64,000 nucleotides of DNA from Lamellibrachia columna (Eukaryota; Annelida; Polychaeta; Sabellida; Siboglinidae). The position numbers and the translations under genes are program-made. Numbering within the stretch: the stretch's first letter is position 1; every line of letters starts with the position of its first letter. Under the pieces are notes generated by a model. That model saw only the letters and a program-made list of their open reading frames with translations. It did not search any database and had not been told where the DNA came from. Shown in pieces: positions 11,062-22,609 of the stretch. The stretch lies in the NCBI GenBank assembly GCA_963662155.1, contig OY759267.1, forward strand, positions 31,042,976-31,106,975, given 5' to 3'.

Positions 11062-12625
11062 GATTTGCCATTCCAAAACTGTGCTGAAACTTTAGCTATA
11101 CCGTTGTTTTTAATATTCACGGAATCATTGTCTAGTGGTGTAGTACCATTAGATTGGAAATTGGCTAACATTTCTCCAATTTATAAGAAGGGATCCCGGT
11201 CTATGGCTGGTAATTATAGACCAGTGAGTTTAATTTGTCTAGCCAGTAAACAGATGGAATCTTGTGTGAAGGATGCAATGTTAAAACATTTATTAGAAAA
11301 CAATTACAATACCCGAGACCAACATGGTTTTACAAAGAGTTGTTCTTGCCTAACAAATTTATTAGAAACTTTTGAAAGTTGGACAGAAGATGTTGATCAG
11401 GGAGATAGCGTTGATGCTATTTTGCTGGATTTTCAAAAAGCATTTGACAAAGTCCCGAAAAAGAGGTTGTTGCAGAAACTATCTGCCTATGGAATATGAG
11501 GTAAAATTTTGGAATGGATAGCTGATTTTCTATCAGATAGAAAAGTGCGAATTATGGTAAGAAGTGAATATTCTGAATGGTTTTATGTCATTAGTGGTGT
11601 TCCACAAGGATCAGTATTGGGACCTATTCTCTTTTTAATTATATACCAGGGAGAGTATATAGTAACGTAAAAATGTTTGCTGACGACACCAAAATATTCA
11701 GAACATTAAAAAACAAATCTGACTGTGAAATCTTACAAGCTGATTTAAATAACTTATAAGTGAGTGGAGTAATAGAGGGTGCCAAACGTTCAACACTAGT
11801 AAATGTAAAAGGATGCACATAGGCAAAGACAATCCTAAATTCGAGTACATCATGACAACCGAAAATAGTAATATTGTTTTAGCAGAAGCAATTCAAGAGA
11901 AGGATCTAGGTGTCTGGATTTCAAATAATTTGAAATGGGAGAAACAAGTTGTTGCAGCAACCCAACAAGCTATGGTGGTTTTGCGTTCTGTTAAGAGAGT
12001 GTTTATTCACTTTGACAGAGAAATGTTCAACATTGTTTATAATACATATATTAGACCACATCTAGAGTATTGCATACAGGTGAGGTCACCTTATTATGCA
12101 AAATATATTTTAATGCTCGAGAAAGTGTAACACAGGGCAACAAAACTGGTAATAGGATTAAAGGAATTTACATGTGAGGAAAGATTAACAGAACTAATAC
12201 ATCATAGACTTGAAGAACGGAGATTATGAGGAGATTTATTTGAAACTTTTAAGTTGTTAACTATGAAAGAGAACATAGACCCAGATCAGTTTTTTAACAT
12301 TAATGTAAATAATCTCAGAGGCCACAGTAAACAATTAAACAAACAACAATGTATGAAGCTATGCAGATGCCGATTTTTCAGTCAAAGGGTGCTGAATGTA
12401 TGGAATGTCCTTGTCCAACGATATTATATCTGCACCATCTACTAACATTTTAAAAAACAGAATAGATAAAACTGGATCAAAATATGGGCAAACTATAAAA
12501 GGCTTATCTCTAGCCTTACAAATGCTCATTATGTGTAAATGTAAGTGTAAGACTACAAGTTCCAGATGGCAAGTGGACAAGGAAGCCATTGACTTGTCGA
12601 GAGTCCAACAATTTTATCATCTATG
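11062..12625 (+). pseudogene. CR1-like LINE ORF2 fragment (reverse transcriptase), frame-broken
   Basis: Reads from just upstream of the RT domain (NCAETLAIPLFLIFTESLSS) through YKKGSRSMAGNYRPVSL, LLDFQKAFDKVPKKR, SGVPQGSVLGPILFLI and MFADDTKIFR to the C-terminal connector (HLEYCIQVRSPY, VLNVWN). Stops and indels (for example TGA after AYGI at 11497-11499, a small deletion after PILFLI, TGA near 12228) break the frame at least four times, although FADD itself survives. The 3' end (CCAGATGGCAAGTGGACAAG to GAGTCCAACAATTT) matches the 3' UTR of the intact CR1 copy. It is a different, older subfamily than the copy at 38-42 kb. Confidence 0.88.
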
Positions 12626-12634
12626 ATAAGCTAG

Positions 12635-14070
12635 TGCCCTTAGCATCAACACAATCATTTGATAGTTTGTTCCATTAATTTATCAGCATCTGTGAGAATG
12701 AGTCCTGTCTCATGTCCAACCTACACTGTTTCTTAACTAATGCTGCTTTGTGTATTCTAGTTCTACTGCCTCCTATAAGTTTGAAAAACATTTTCCTATC
12801 AATATCCACAATATCCTCACTATCTATGTTATATTTGGTCTCCTCTTAGTCTCCTGGTCTCTAGTATTGTCAAACCACATTCTAATAAGTGGCTTTCATA
12901 ACTAAGGTCTCTCAATTCTGGATTCATTTTAGTTGCTCTTTGTCGTATTCTTTCTAGCTTGTCTATGTTCTTCTTACAATACGGCCTCCATGCTTGTATA
13001 CAATATTTACATGCAGCCCAACTATCACTTTGTACAGGTGTACAATTAGCTGTATCTCCTTATATGTAATAGTTCTCCTAATTGGCCCTAGAATTGTATT
13101 ACTCTTTGAAGCAGCATTCCCACATTGCTCTGAAACTTTCACGACAGCACTATATGTTACTCTAATTAACGTTTCTAATAATTTACAACTGATGTTAAAC
13201 TCACTGGTCTCTAATTGTCATGTTCTTTGATCCCTTCTTAAATAGCGACATAATGCTCGCTTATTTCCATTCTCAGTGAACAATTCCATCTTCTAGCAAC
13301 AAGTTAAACACTTTTGCAAGTGGTGTACTGATTTTCTCTACAATTTCCTTAAGTAGTTTTGGTAGTATTCGATCAACTACAGATTATTTATAATCTTTCA
13401 TCTTCTTAATTTTCTTTGCTATAATTTCATGAATGATAAATAACTGCCGTAAATGATATAATTTATTGCTGGAACTGGAAGCGAGCTGATATTTTCAGTG
13501 GTAAAGACTAAGCTGAAATACTCATTCAGAACCTCTGTCATTTGAAACCTGTTTACACTATTTTTCTAATAGCCTCTTTTGACAAGTGTTTCTTTCTACA
13601 CCGTTTTCCTTGTTTTTGGAACAAATTTATCGATGATACTCTCAATTTCATATTTTAGAATATTCCAACATTCAATTGCAGCCTTATTCATCAGCATGTT
13701 ATTCCAATCTAGCTTTGCTAAGTATTTTCTCATATCTTTGTAGTTACCTTTGTGGAAGTTTCTCTTGTACGTTTTCTTATTTTTACTTTCTGATTTTACA
13801 TTGATGTCAAAATGTATTTGATTATGGTCACTGTTACCCAATGGTTCAAGTATTTTTACATTGTCCACTAATTCTTTTTGTGATGACAAAGCTATATCTA
13901 ATACATTTTCTCCCCTGGTTGGTTCTAGCACGTGCTGAGTAAGAAAGCTATCCTGGATTAAAAATAGAAATGGTTGGTCCTCACTCCCTGTGCTCTCTAG
14001 AGAATTCTATTGTATGTGTCCATGGTTAAAATCTACCATTATGATACATTCCCCTTTACTAACTTCCTTT
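12635..14070 (-). pseudogene. Rearranged CR1-type LINE remnant with endonuclease segment
   Basis: Minus-strand remnants of the same family as the intact CR1, but collapsed. 12635-13150 is the C-terminal connector (ELRDLSY-like, LRGDQIE-like), 13160-13560 carries the pre-RT and first RT block (NYRPVSL-like, KKG), and 13596-14065 carries the C-terminal half of the APE endonuclease: LEPTRGENVLDIALSSQKE and the catalytic-type GNSDHNQIHFDI. The middle and end of the RT domain, including FADD, are missing, so an internal deletion has occurred. At its upstream side (about 14070) it joins the dispersed repeat copy B directly. Confidence 0.85.
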
Positions 14071-14084
14071 ATAGCGGTTTTTAT

Positions 14085-15345
14085 TTTTGTGTTGTCCTGT
14101 TGGGAGACTTCTGTGGTTTCTTAAAAACTTCTACTGAAGAACCTGCTTTTTGGAGTTTAAACATAATTTGTAAGACATTCACTTTGAGGCAGCACTGTAC
14201 ATGGTGAAATTATAGTCATGTGTCCTGACAAAATGCCTTGTCATTGTGGAGCATAAAGTTCCAAAGTGTTTATTGGTTTCAATTAGAAATGTTAGTGTGC
14301 ATTAGACTTGTGTGTAATGACTACTGAGGGCAGTAACAATATCATATAACTGCAGCGCTATGCTAGGAACTTGGAAGTTTTGTTCCTCTGTGACAATGTC
14401 TCAGCTCTGTTCATTGTAATCCATAGGAGTGGCTACATTAACCTGGATAAACCTGTCAGGATAAACCTGTCAATCCATCGCCACATGATGAAATCATCTG
14501 GATAATGAGAATCATCCCATGTTGAGTTAACAGGACATTGTATCATGCTTGATCCTAAGGTGACAGGATGTCTGATTTTGTTCATAAAGTGCACCACCAG
14601 GCTGGTCATGTCGCAGCAGAGCGCTGACAAGGAGTGTTTGACAGCACAGTCAGGACCAGGATAATGGAATTCTTCAGGTAGGACTGTGTGACTTTAACAA
14701 GATTTAACAAGATTGCCATCCCAAACAACAAGTTCCAGATGGCAAGTGGACAAGGAAGTCATTGGCTTATCGAAAGTCCAACAATTTTCTCATATATGTG
14801 TAGCCCGCCCTTATCAAATATCTGTCAATTCTATATTTAAACATATTCACACTACTAGCATTAACACAATCATTTGGCAGTTTGTTCCATTCATTTATCA
14901 CCCTCTGTGAGAAAGAGTACTTTCTCATGTCCAACCTACACTGCTCCTTAACTAACGCTTTTTTGTGTCCTCTTGTTCTACTGCCTTCTTTAAGTTTGAA
15001 GAACATATTCCTATCAATATCCTCATAACCGTTCACTATTTTAAACACTTCTATTTGGTCTCCTCTTAGTCTCCTGGTCTCTAGTGGTGTCAATCCACAT
15101 TGTAATAAGCGACTTTCGTAACTAAGGTCTCTCAATTCTGGAATCATTTTAGTTGTGTCTTCCAACTGCACCGTCAGGACCAGCATAATGACATTCATCA
15201 GGTAGGCCTGTGTGACTTGGTAATGTCATCAACTTTGTAATACTGTCAACTCACTAATATGTTATTTCAAGTGCCACCTCAGTTAAACTGACATGGTTGT
15301 CCAGTAAACATGGCATTTCTTTTGTGGTCAACACAGTGGACCCTT
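14085..15345 (-). repeat. Dispersed repeat, copy B, split by a LINE insertion
   Basis: Inverted relative to copy A (7355-8070): TTGGGAGACTTCTGTGGT near 14099 through TGCCAAACTTT-type and AGTGCCACCTCAGTTAAACT near 15270. The copy is interrupted at 14694-15155 by a 5'-truncated CR1 insertion, and a stretch of about 50 bp of the repeat is present on both sides of that insertion. Confidence 0.75.
14694..15155 (-). mobile_element. 5'-truncated CR1-type LINE insertion
   Basis: The minus-strand frame encodes only the ORF2 C-terminus (MIPELRDLSYESRLLQCG, LRGDQIEVFKIVNGYEDIDR, CRLDMRKYSFSQRVINEWNK) followed by the 3' UTR and a tail of two AATCTTGTTA units, whose plus-strand reading is TTTAACAAGATTTAACAAG at 14694. 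The frame is open to the truncation point, so the copy is fairly young. The flanking 14644-14693 and 15168-15218 segments are near-identical (about six differences), which looks like an unusually long target-site duplication. Confidence 0.85.
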
Positions 15346-15540
15346 CTGTAGCTTCACATCGATAATGTAATTTAGTTTTAATAGAAATGTTGGCAGCACC
15401 CTGGGTAATCTATAGATAATCTAGTTACTTAGTTATTATTATTATTATGACTATTTATCTTATGGTTAATCACATTTACTGTATAGGGGTTGCTGGTCAT
15501 GCTACTAATAATTAAGTTGTTTAAAAATAAAATTTACACA

Positions 15541-15979
15541 AGAGACAGGGGTCACGTGTGGTCAGGGGGAGGGGCTGTGTCCCAGTGGGCCAGGCTTGAT
15601 CCCACTGTCAACAAGAGACAGGGGTCACGTGTGGTCAGGTGGAGGGGCTGTGTCCCAATGGGCCAGGCTTGATCCCACTTTTAACAAGAGACAGGGGTCA
15701 TGTGTGGTCAGGGGGAGGGGCTGTGTCCCAGTGGGCCAGGCTTGATCCCACTGTCAACAAGAGACAGGGGTCACATGTGGTTAGGGGGAGGGGCTGTGTC
15801 CCAGTGGGCCAGGCTTGATCCCACTTTTAACAAGAGACAGGGGTCATGTGTGGTCAGGGGGAGGGGCTGTGTCCCAGTGGGACAGGCTTGATCCCACTGT
15901 CAACAAGAGACAGGGGTCACATGTGGTTAGGGGGAGGGGCTGTGTCCCAGTGGGCCAGGCTTGATCCCACTGTCAACAA
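15541..15979. repeat. 73-bp minisatellite
   Basis: Six tandem copies of a 73-bp unit beginning AGAGACAGGGGTCACGTGTG and containing AGGGGGAGGGGCTGTGTCCC and GGCTTGATCCCACT. Two unit variants (CTGTCAAC or CTTTTAAC) appear in partly alternating order. Confidence 0.93.
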
Positions 15980-17431
15980 GACAACAACAACAACCCTGTT
16001 TTGGTAAGTTCCTAAATACTATGTTATACCTTAGAAAATGAATACTTTCAATTTACAATGGTACCAAAATGTCTACTAGAGAATTGTCCATCTTTCTATG
16101 TAAACATATTTATATGTTCAGTACTTATAATTGCTTAACAGTGACTTCGGTTACCCATGTGCTAAGAAGATGGGGAGCAAATGAACTGTCTGGACCTTAG
16201 GGAGGAATGTCCCCACCAGCTTTCTGTTAACAGCTATAGGCTTAATGACATTTCGAAAGCTTGCAGCCAGTAGCTGGTAGAACAGGTTAGAAAGTTAAGT
16301 TTATTCATGAATTAGTACTGTTACATAGTTAATGTATTATGATAGACAAAATACATTATGATAGACAAATACATTATGATAGACAAAATACATTATGATA
16401 GACAAAATACATTATGATAGACAAATATATTATGCAGGGACTGTGCATGTGCCTTATTATTGTATAACATTATGTGCAGTTAATTAAGCCAGAATCAGAC
16501 TGGAGCACTCTCCCTCTCTTTGACATTATCTTGATTAATCACCATGTGGCACTGGCTGGGTAGGGTGTGTGATGTATTCCCAAGGGACAAGTGCTTGACA
16601 GCAAGCTAGGGTCACACTAGATAGTAACTTGTAAACAGGGATCAAATGTTTGGTTTGATCATTTAATGTAGTATTGATATCTTAGTAAATTTCTGGTGAC
16701 ACCATTGTGTTAGCAAACATATAATAATGTAGTTAGTCACTCTTTTGTTTATTCATTTATAACTAGTTGTATATCATTTACAGGTGCAGATGACCCCCTA
16801 TAAAATGCAGGATGCGGTTGCACTGAGTCAGTGCTCAGACACATTATAACACTTTTGGTTAGGCCTGCAGTGCCCAGTTGGGGTGAGTTATTTTTATTTT
16901 GGTTTCATGGATTGTCATGAAGTATTACTATTTTAATTTAGGTTAGGAAATATTTATTTTGACGGTCAGCCATAACTATATTAAGGAACTAATTATAGAC
17001 ATTGCATATATCATATGTGTGTGGGTATTAGTACTGATTCGTGTACTCATAGTCTCCAAGGATTGTGTACTTAATACGTTATAATGGATGTTAAGCATAA
17101 TTGATGCTGTGTTATTCATGGAATACATCAAATTTGTATTAATTTTAGCGGAATTTTAACTGAGTATATTTGTTGTACACTTCACTTAGGAGTTGATACA
17201 GTGTTATTGGTACGTAGGGTTCATTTGACTGTATTTCCAACCTGGGAACACAGTGTTTAAAGACTATAAACCTATGCTTGTTATTGGTACGGAGACTGTC
17301 ATGGATTATTGTTAGATAGAAATTTAGATACAAATACCACAGGTGCCAGCCTGCTATTTGGTGTCTGAGATAATCTATAGGTAATAATTACGTATCAATG
17401 CAGGGAATAGATGTTTTTGACTCTGTTGATT
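15980..17431. other. Spacer with a short 19-bp repeat, no gene recognised
   Basis: Holds five copies of an 18-19 bp unit ATTATGATAGACAAAATAC at about 16335-16435. A CCTATAAAATGC box followed by GCACTGAGTCAGTGCTCAG (16798-16850) resembles an LTR promoter, and AATAAAG plus a terminal CTACA downstream (17519-17570) would fit the R-U5 end, but the TG..CA ends and target duplication could not be fixed, so no LTR is claimed. Confidence 0.35.
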
Positions 17432-17843
17432 AATGATCCTGTGTAACCATTGTAGTAGTGCATGTAGTAATAATATTTTTGTATGTTTTACAGATTTTTA
17501 TTTTTTCTGTTATGCGAAATAAAGGAAATCACCATTTCCTGTCTTCATGCGATTCCACGGTTACATTCTACATTATTCGGTTACAAAGACATTTTATGTA
17601 TAGTTGATGATGACATGTGACTTGTGAAGCCCCCACCTAATGATCCTGTGTAACCATTGTAGTAGTGCATGTAGTAATAATATTTTTGTATGTTTTACAG
17701 TTTTTTATTTTTTCTATGTTATGCGAAATAAAGGAAATCACCATTTCCTGTCTTCATGCGATTCCACGGTTACATTCTACATTATTCGGTTACAAAGACA
17801 TTTTATGTATAGTTGATGATGACATGTGACTTGTGAAGCCCCC
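17432..17843. repeat. 206-bp tandem duplication
   Basis: The segment from TAATGATCCTGTGTAACC to GTGAAGCCCCCACC (17432-17637) is followed immediately by a second copy (17638-17843) with a few small indels near TTTTTATTTTTTCT. Confidence 0.9.
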
Positions 17844-18062
17844 ACCTTCCCCTCAGTCCACGTGTCGTATTTGACTTGTGAAGCCCCCACCTTCCCCTTA
17901 GTCCACGTGTCTTATTTGACTTGTGAAGCCCCCACCTTCCCCTCAGTCCACGTGTCGTATTTGACTTGTGAAGCCCCCACCTTCCCCTCAGTCCACGTGT
18001 CGTATTTGACTTGTGAAGCCCCACCTTCCCCTCAGTCCACGTGTCGTATTTGACTTGTGAAG
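17826..18062. repeat. 45-bp minisatellite
   Basis: Five to six tandem copies of a 45-bp unit starting GACTTGTGAAGCCCCCACCT and ending GTCCACGTGTCGTATT. It grows out of the end of the preceding 206-bp duplication. One copy also exists as reverse complement near 7010-7050. Confidence 0.93.
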
Positions 18063-20950
18063 CTAAGGTATAAGGAAGAACTTAGGCTCTACATGAATAC
18101 CTACTTTATATCTCCATGGAGATCGTACACAAAGGGAACCAAACAAACAATACACAGCCGTCCACTATCCCAGTTCGTCAAATTATGTATTGATTAGGAT
18201 AGCGGCTACTTTAGACATATACCATCGAATTAAGTCTTCGACTAAAACTTATTCAGTAGGTTTTGAAGGCATCGTCCTGAAAGAATTGCTCTGGTTAATA
18301 ATAATGTTTACTATTAATAATGCCACTAACTGAAGGCGTCAACAATATCATCAGTAGGAACTTTGAAGTGCTGTTCAAACCACTTTCGGATGGTGTCCGT
18401 TTTACCCTGATCAGTGCCCACCAAGTGGCCAACAAATATATTTTCATTTGGCGAGCGATTTACTTTGTCTGCCATTTTTTTTTTTCCAATTCATAACGAG
18501 TCTTAACGTGTATCGTTCAAAGAACATACTGTTGTACACGTTTGTGTTGTTCAACACTTCAAGGCCGGACGATGTCGTGTTAGGAAAATACGTAAAGTGA
18601 AATGAGACGACAGAAGGAAGACGGGGGGGTGGAGGTGGGGGGTGATGGGGTGGTGGGGGGAGGGGGGGTTAAGAAATTGGAATGAAGAAACAAAAAAGAA
18701 GGAGATGTGGAGTTAAAGTGTTTACATACTTGGAAATATAATGAGAGTGAAGTATATCTTGAAAATTAGGAGTGGGGTCTTTTATTAGTTTTACTAACTT
18801 GCCATAGGGGAGGCCGGGAGGGTTGGTGCAATTTTCAATTAAATAATTGTTTTCTTAATTTAATATAGATAGGATGCATACACTTGATATACGTATGTTC
18901 GCTCTTCCTTCATGTATTAGTATACATATTCAGGGATTTCCTATCTATTGTGGCATTTATGATATTGCCCATTATCTGACCCCTCTTCACCAGCACCAAC
19001 CTTCCCCTGTACTGGGTAAGTTGGCGCACCCCCAGGGTACGTTGGCGCATCCCATCAAATACACCAAAGGGGTTAGCAAACAGTCCTTTAATTCAATCCA
19101 AGGCACTGGACAGGCCACAAATAGGCTTTCAAACAACACAATCACAGTTGTGACATATAGAATACAGATAACTCCCAGTACATTTTTCATGTAACCATTA
19201 GCTGCACACAGTTTGTTGGACCAATATCTTCGCAGACCTATTTTTGTCAAATACGATGGACTAGGCTTCACCGATGGATCAGACTTCATTACTGACTTGC
19301 ACGACACACTGCGTGACTTTGGGGTTTGGTCTGTCGGTAACAGGCCAAATCCCCATGATAACGCATGCGCCAACCCGCCCCAACAAAAAATGCGCCAACC
19401 CGCCCCAATTTGGTCGGCCGCTATTTGCGTGACACAATAAATACAATATGCAGGGAAAGATGATTTACTTCCTTTTGATGTGTGCCCAAAATGTGATACC
19501 TTAATCATGTTGCCCCCCACAGTACATGACCAGTAAGCAAGGACGGATCTAGGCTTGCTGGCAGGGGTTCTACTTATTTTAAGGGTTAATATTAGCCAGC
19601 TTATAATACTTCAGTCTTTACATCATTGACACTAGTTCCGATGTAGGCCTATATGCGTTGTTCTTTACCATAATATTTGCCACGGACACTGGGGGGGTCT
19701 AAAACCTGCACCATGGCCGTGGGGTCTTGAGACCCCCAGTACACCCTGGATCAGCTGTTTTTAGGTACCCATGGTGTAGAAGACATTTATCATGTTTCAG
19801 TTTTTTTACTCTCATGTTGTGAAAAAGTTAAAAGCTGTAACAGCTTTTGCGTAGCATCATTTTTATGGCTGATATCTTGTTGTGTGGTATGTAACGTTGG
19901 CTTCGTATAACCTCAGGATTAGTGCAATATAAAAAAAATTCCTTCAAACCTTCAAGCTTCCTCTGGGTATTGATTTCTTCTGTAGACTGCTCTGATCTCG
20001 TTGTTGCCTCTTGAGTGAGTGTTTGAAGACTATAGCAAGGGCATGCAGGGTAGATGTCATGTTTTGTACTTAAGGGCCCTTGAATGCATTAGATAGTGCC
20101 AAATCCAGGCTGTACAAGCACACATTAAGATTAATTATCAAGTTAGAGTAAAAAAAAAAATTTATAGCAAAATGCCCCCCCCCCACACGCCCCCTCTGGA
20201 TCCAGAAAACGTGAGAAAACATTAAAGTAAAAACGGGAACGTGCTCATGAAAAGCAGGAAACACTATATTCCACGCAATTTTCTAAAAGTGCAGCAAGAC
20301 ACGTTTGACAGCTGTAGTGACTATTCAACACATCTAATGAATTGTTTAGTTTCATTGAACATTAATATGCATTAAGCATTTGTAAACATAATGTAAATGA
20401 GAGTAGGTCACCCATTGATATGGAGCGCACTAACATAATGTTTGAAACGTTGGACTCGCAATTGAGAGGTCACGTGCTCCTATCATCTGTTCCTGCCGTT
20501 TTGATGGTTGAACAATTTCGAACAGACCACGTTGCCTCCGTTCACTCAGCTGTACAAATGAGTACATGGCTACACCCATTTAATGATTTATTTAGTGAAT
20601 AATGTATGCGCAGTAATTACAGCATGGCTGAATTCTTCCTGGAGAGGTTGTTTTCGTGTTGGAATGAACAGGTTACTATCGGTGAAGTGTAAATCTCTTT
20701 GAATGGTTCCAAGGGTCAGATGCAGCGCTATTACTGACCGTTACCGTTTTACTAACCAACGTTTTAATACAGTTTAATATACGTGATTATCATGCTACCA
20801 TATTGTGCCGGAAATCTAACTACCAATAGCAGAGCTTAGTGCAACCTAAACCATCACTAGGATTGCGAAATCAGGGTTAGGCTCTATACAACGCTTCAGT
20901 TCTAGAAACGCCACAGTACATAACCGACCAACAATCTTCACATACCAAAA
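18063..20950. other. Intergenic DNA with G-rich tract and a candidate terminal-inverted-repeat element
   Basis: No exon supported. A G tract spans about 18622-18668. Between about 18805 and 19410 the ends look inverted: GGGAGGGTTGGTGCA on the left against TGCGCCAACCCGCCCC twice on the right, and GTTGGCGCA motifs lie inside, so a DNA transposon is possible; the 177-codon minus-strand frame there is not recognised. At 20420-20480 the text GTTGGACTCGCAATTGAGAG resembles a tRNA anticodon arm of a SINE, too weak to call. Confidence 0.3.
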
Positions 20951-21143
20951 AACACTCAAATTACAAGTGTCTCAGAGCAACCAAAGGGCATGGACTGTGT
21001 CTTGGGGGACCAAAGGCCACGGACTGTGTCTTGTGGGAACAAAGGGCATGGACTGTGTCTTGGGTGACCAAAGGGCATGGACTGTGTCCTGGGGGGCCAA
21101 ATGATTGGTTTGTGTCTCAGGGGGACCAAAGGGCATGGCATGT
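20951..21143. repeat. Left part of a minisatellite split by a LINE
   Basis: Tandem units of about 29-30 bp of the type ACCAAAGGGCATGGACTGTG, identical in kind to the array at 22610-23650. The two parts are one array separated by the CR1 insertion at 21144-22609. Confidence 0.93.
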
Positions 21144-22609
21144 CAACTTGTCATTAAAAGAGGGAGTTGTTCCGTTTGAATGGAAAGAAGCAAACATCAT
21201 ACCATTATTTAAAAAGGGTTCGAGAAATAAGTCAGAGAATTACAGACCAGTGAGTTTAACGTCAGTGATTTGTAAATTATTAGAAAGGTTAATTAAAGAC
21301 CATATGGTGGACTTCCTCGTTAAGCATAAATTATTAAATTCATCTCAACATGGATTCCTTAAAGCGAGGTCATGCTTAACAAATATGTTATGTTTTTTGG
21401 AAGAAATCACTAAGTGGATAGACGTGGGATCGCCAGTAGATATTATCTACTTAGATTTTCAGAAAGCTTTTGACAAAGTGCCACATCAAAGATTACTACT
21501 TAAATTAAAAGCCCATGGTATCGGGGATAGCATAACTGACTGGATAGAACAATGGCTGACTGACAGAAGACAAAGAGTTGTAGTAGATGGAGAAGTTTCA
21601 AATTGGAAATCAGTTTTGAGTGGGGTACCTCAAGGATCAGTATTAGGACCTATATTATTCTTAATTTATATCAATGACTTGGACGACAGTATAACAAGTA
21701 ACGTACTGAAATTTGCGGATAACACAAAACTGTTTAGAAAGGTTAATACTGATGGTGATAAACAACATTTACAAAACGATCTAGACAGATTAGTGAAATG
21801 GTCTGAGAAATGGCAGATGTTGTTCAATTTTGGGAAATGTAAATGCCTACATACAGGACATAGGAACTTGAATGTAAACTATAAAATGGGAGATACTGTT
21901 CTGGGTACTACTGTAAAAGAAAAGGACTTATGAGTTACAATAAGCGCTGATATGAAAGTTTCAGAGCAGTGTGGTATTGCAGCTTCAAAGGGTAATCAAA
22001 TTCTTGGATTGATTAGAAGAAACATAACATACAAGGGAAAAAAGTTAATTATACCTCTTTATAAAGCAATAGTTAGACCTCATTTAGAATACTGTATACA
22101 AGCATGGAGACCATATCGTAAGAAAGATATAGATACGCTTGAACGCATACAAAGGAGAGCAACTAAAATGATTCCAGAATTGAGAGACCTTAGTTATGAA
22201 GAACGCCTGAAAGAATGTGGTTTAACAACTCTAGAGACAAGGAGGTTAAGAGGAGATCAGATTGAAGTGTTTAAGATATTGAATGGGTATGAAAATATTG
22301 ATAGAAATATGTTTTTCTCACTCAAGAAGGATAGCAGAACTAGAGGACATGAGGTAAAATTAGTAAAGGATCAATGTAGATTGGACATCAGGAAGCACTC
22401 GTTCTCACAGAGGACAATAAATGAATGGAACAAATTGTCTACAGATTGTGTAACTGCTAGCAGCGTGAATATGTTTAAAAACAAGGTTGACACATATCTC
22501 AGGAGGGCGGGTTATAAGTAGATGAACATTGTTGGACTCTCGATAAGCCAATGGCTTCCTTGTCCACTTGCCATCTGGGCCTTTGGCTTGGATGGCAAAT
22601 CTTGTTAAA
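21144..22609 (+). pseudogene. 5'-truncated CR1 copy inside a minisatellite, inactivated RT
   Basis: Begins within ORF2 (NLSLKEGVVPFEWKE), runs through the RT domain and C-terminus (ending VDTYLRRAGYK at 22521) and finishes with the 3' UTR and one AAATCTTGTTAAA tail. It is nearly identical in protein to the intact copy at 38.2-42.6 kb, so it is a recent insertion. Two inactivating changes are visible: the second aspartate of FADD is Asn (codon AAC at 21721-21723), and a TGA replaces the glycine codon GGA at 21931-21933. The array text ATGT lies on both sides of the element (21140-21143 and 22609-22612), consistent with a very short target duplication. Confidence 0.93.

Noticed and set aside
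16790..17570. Solo LTR
   Set aside because: TATA-like and AATAAA signals are present, but TG/CA ends and target-site duplication could not be placed.
18987..19520. 177-codon minus-strand frame
   Set aside because: No recognisable domain; it crosses motifs repeated in opposite orientation that look like transposon ends.
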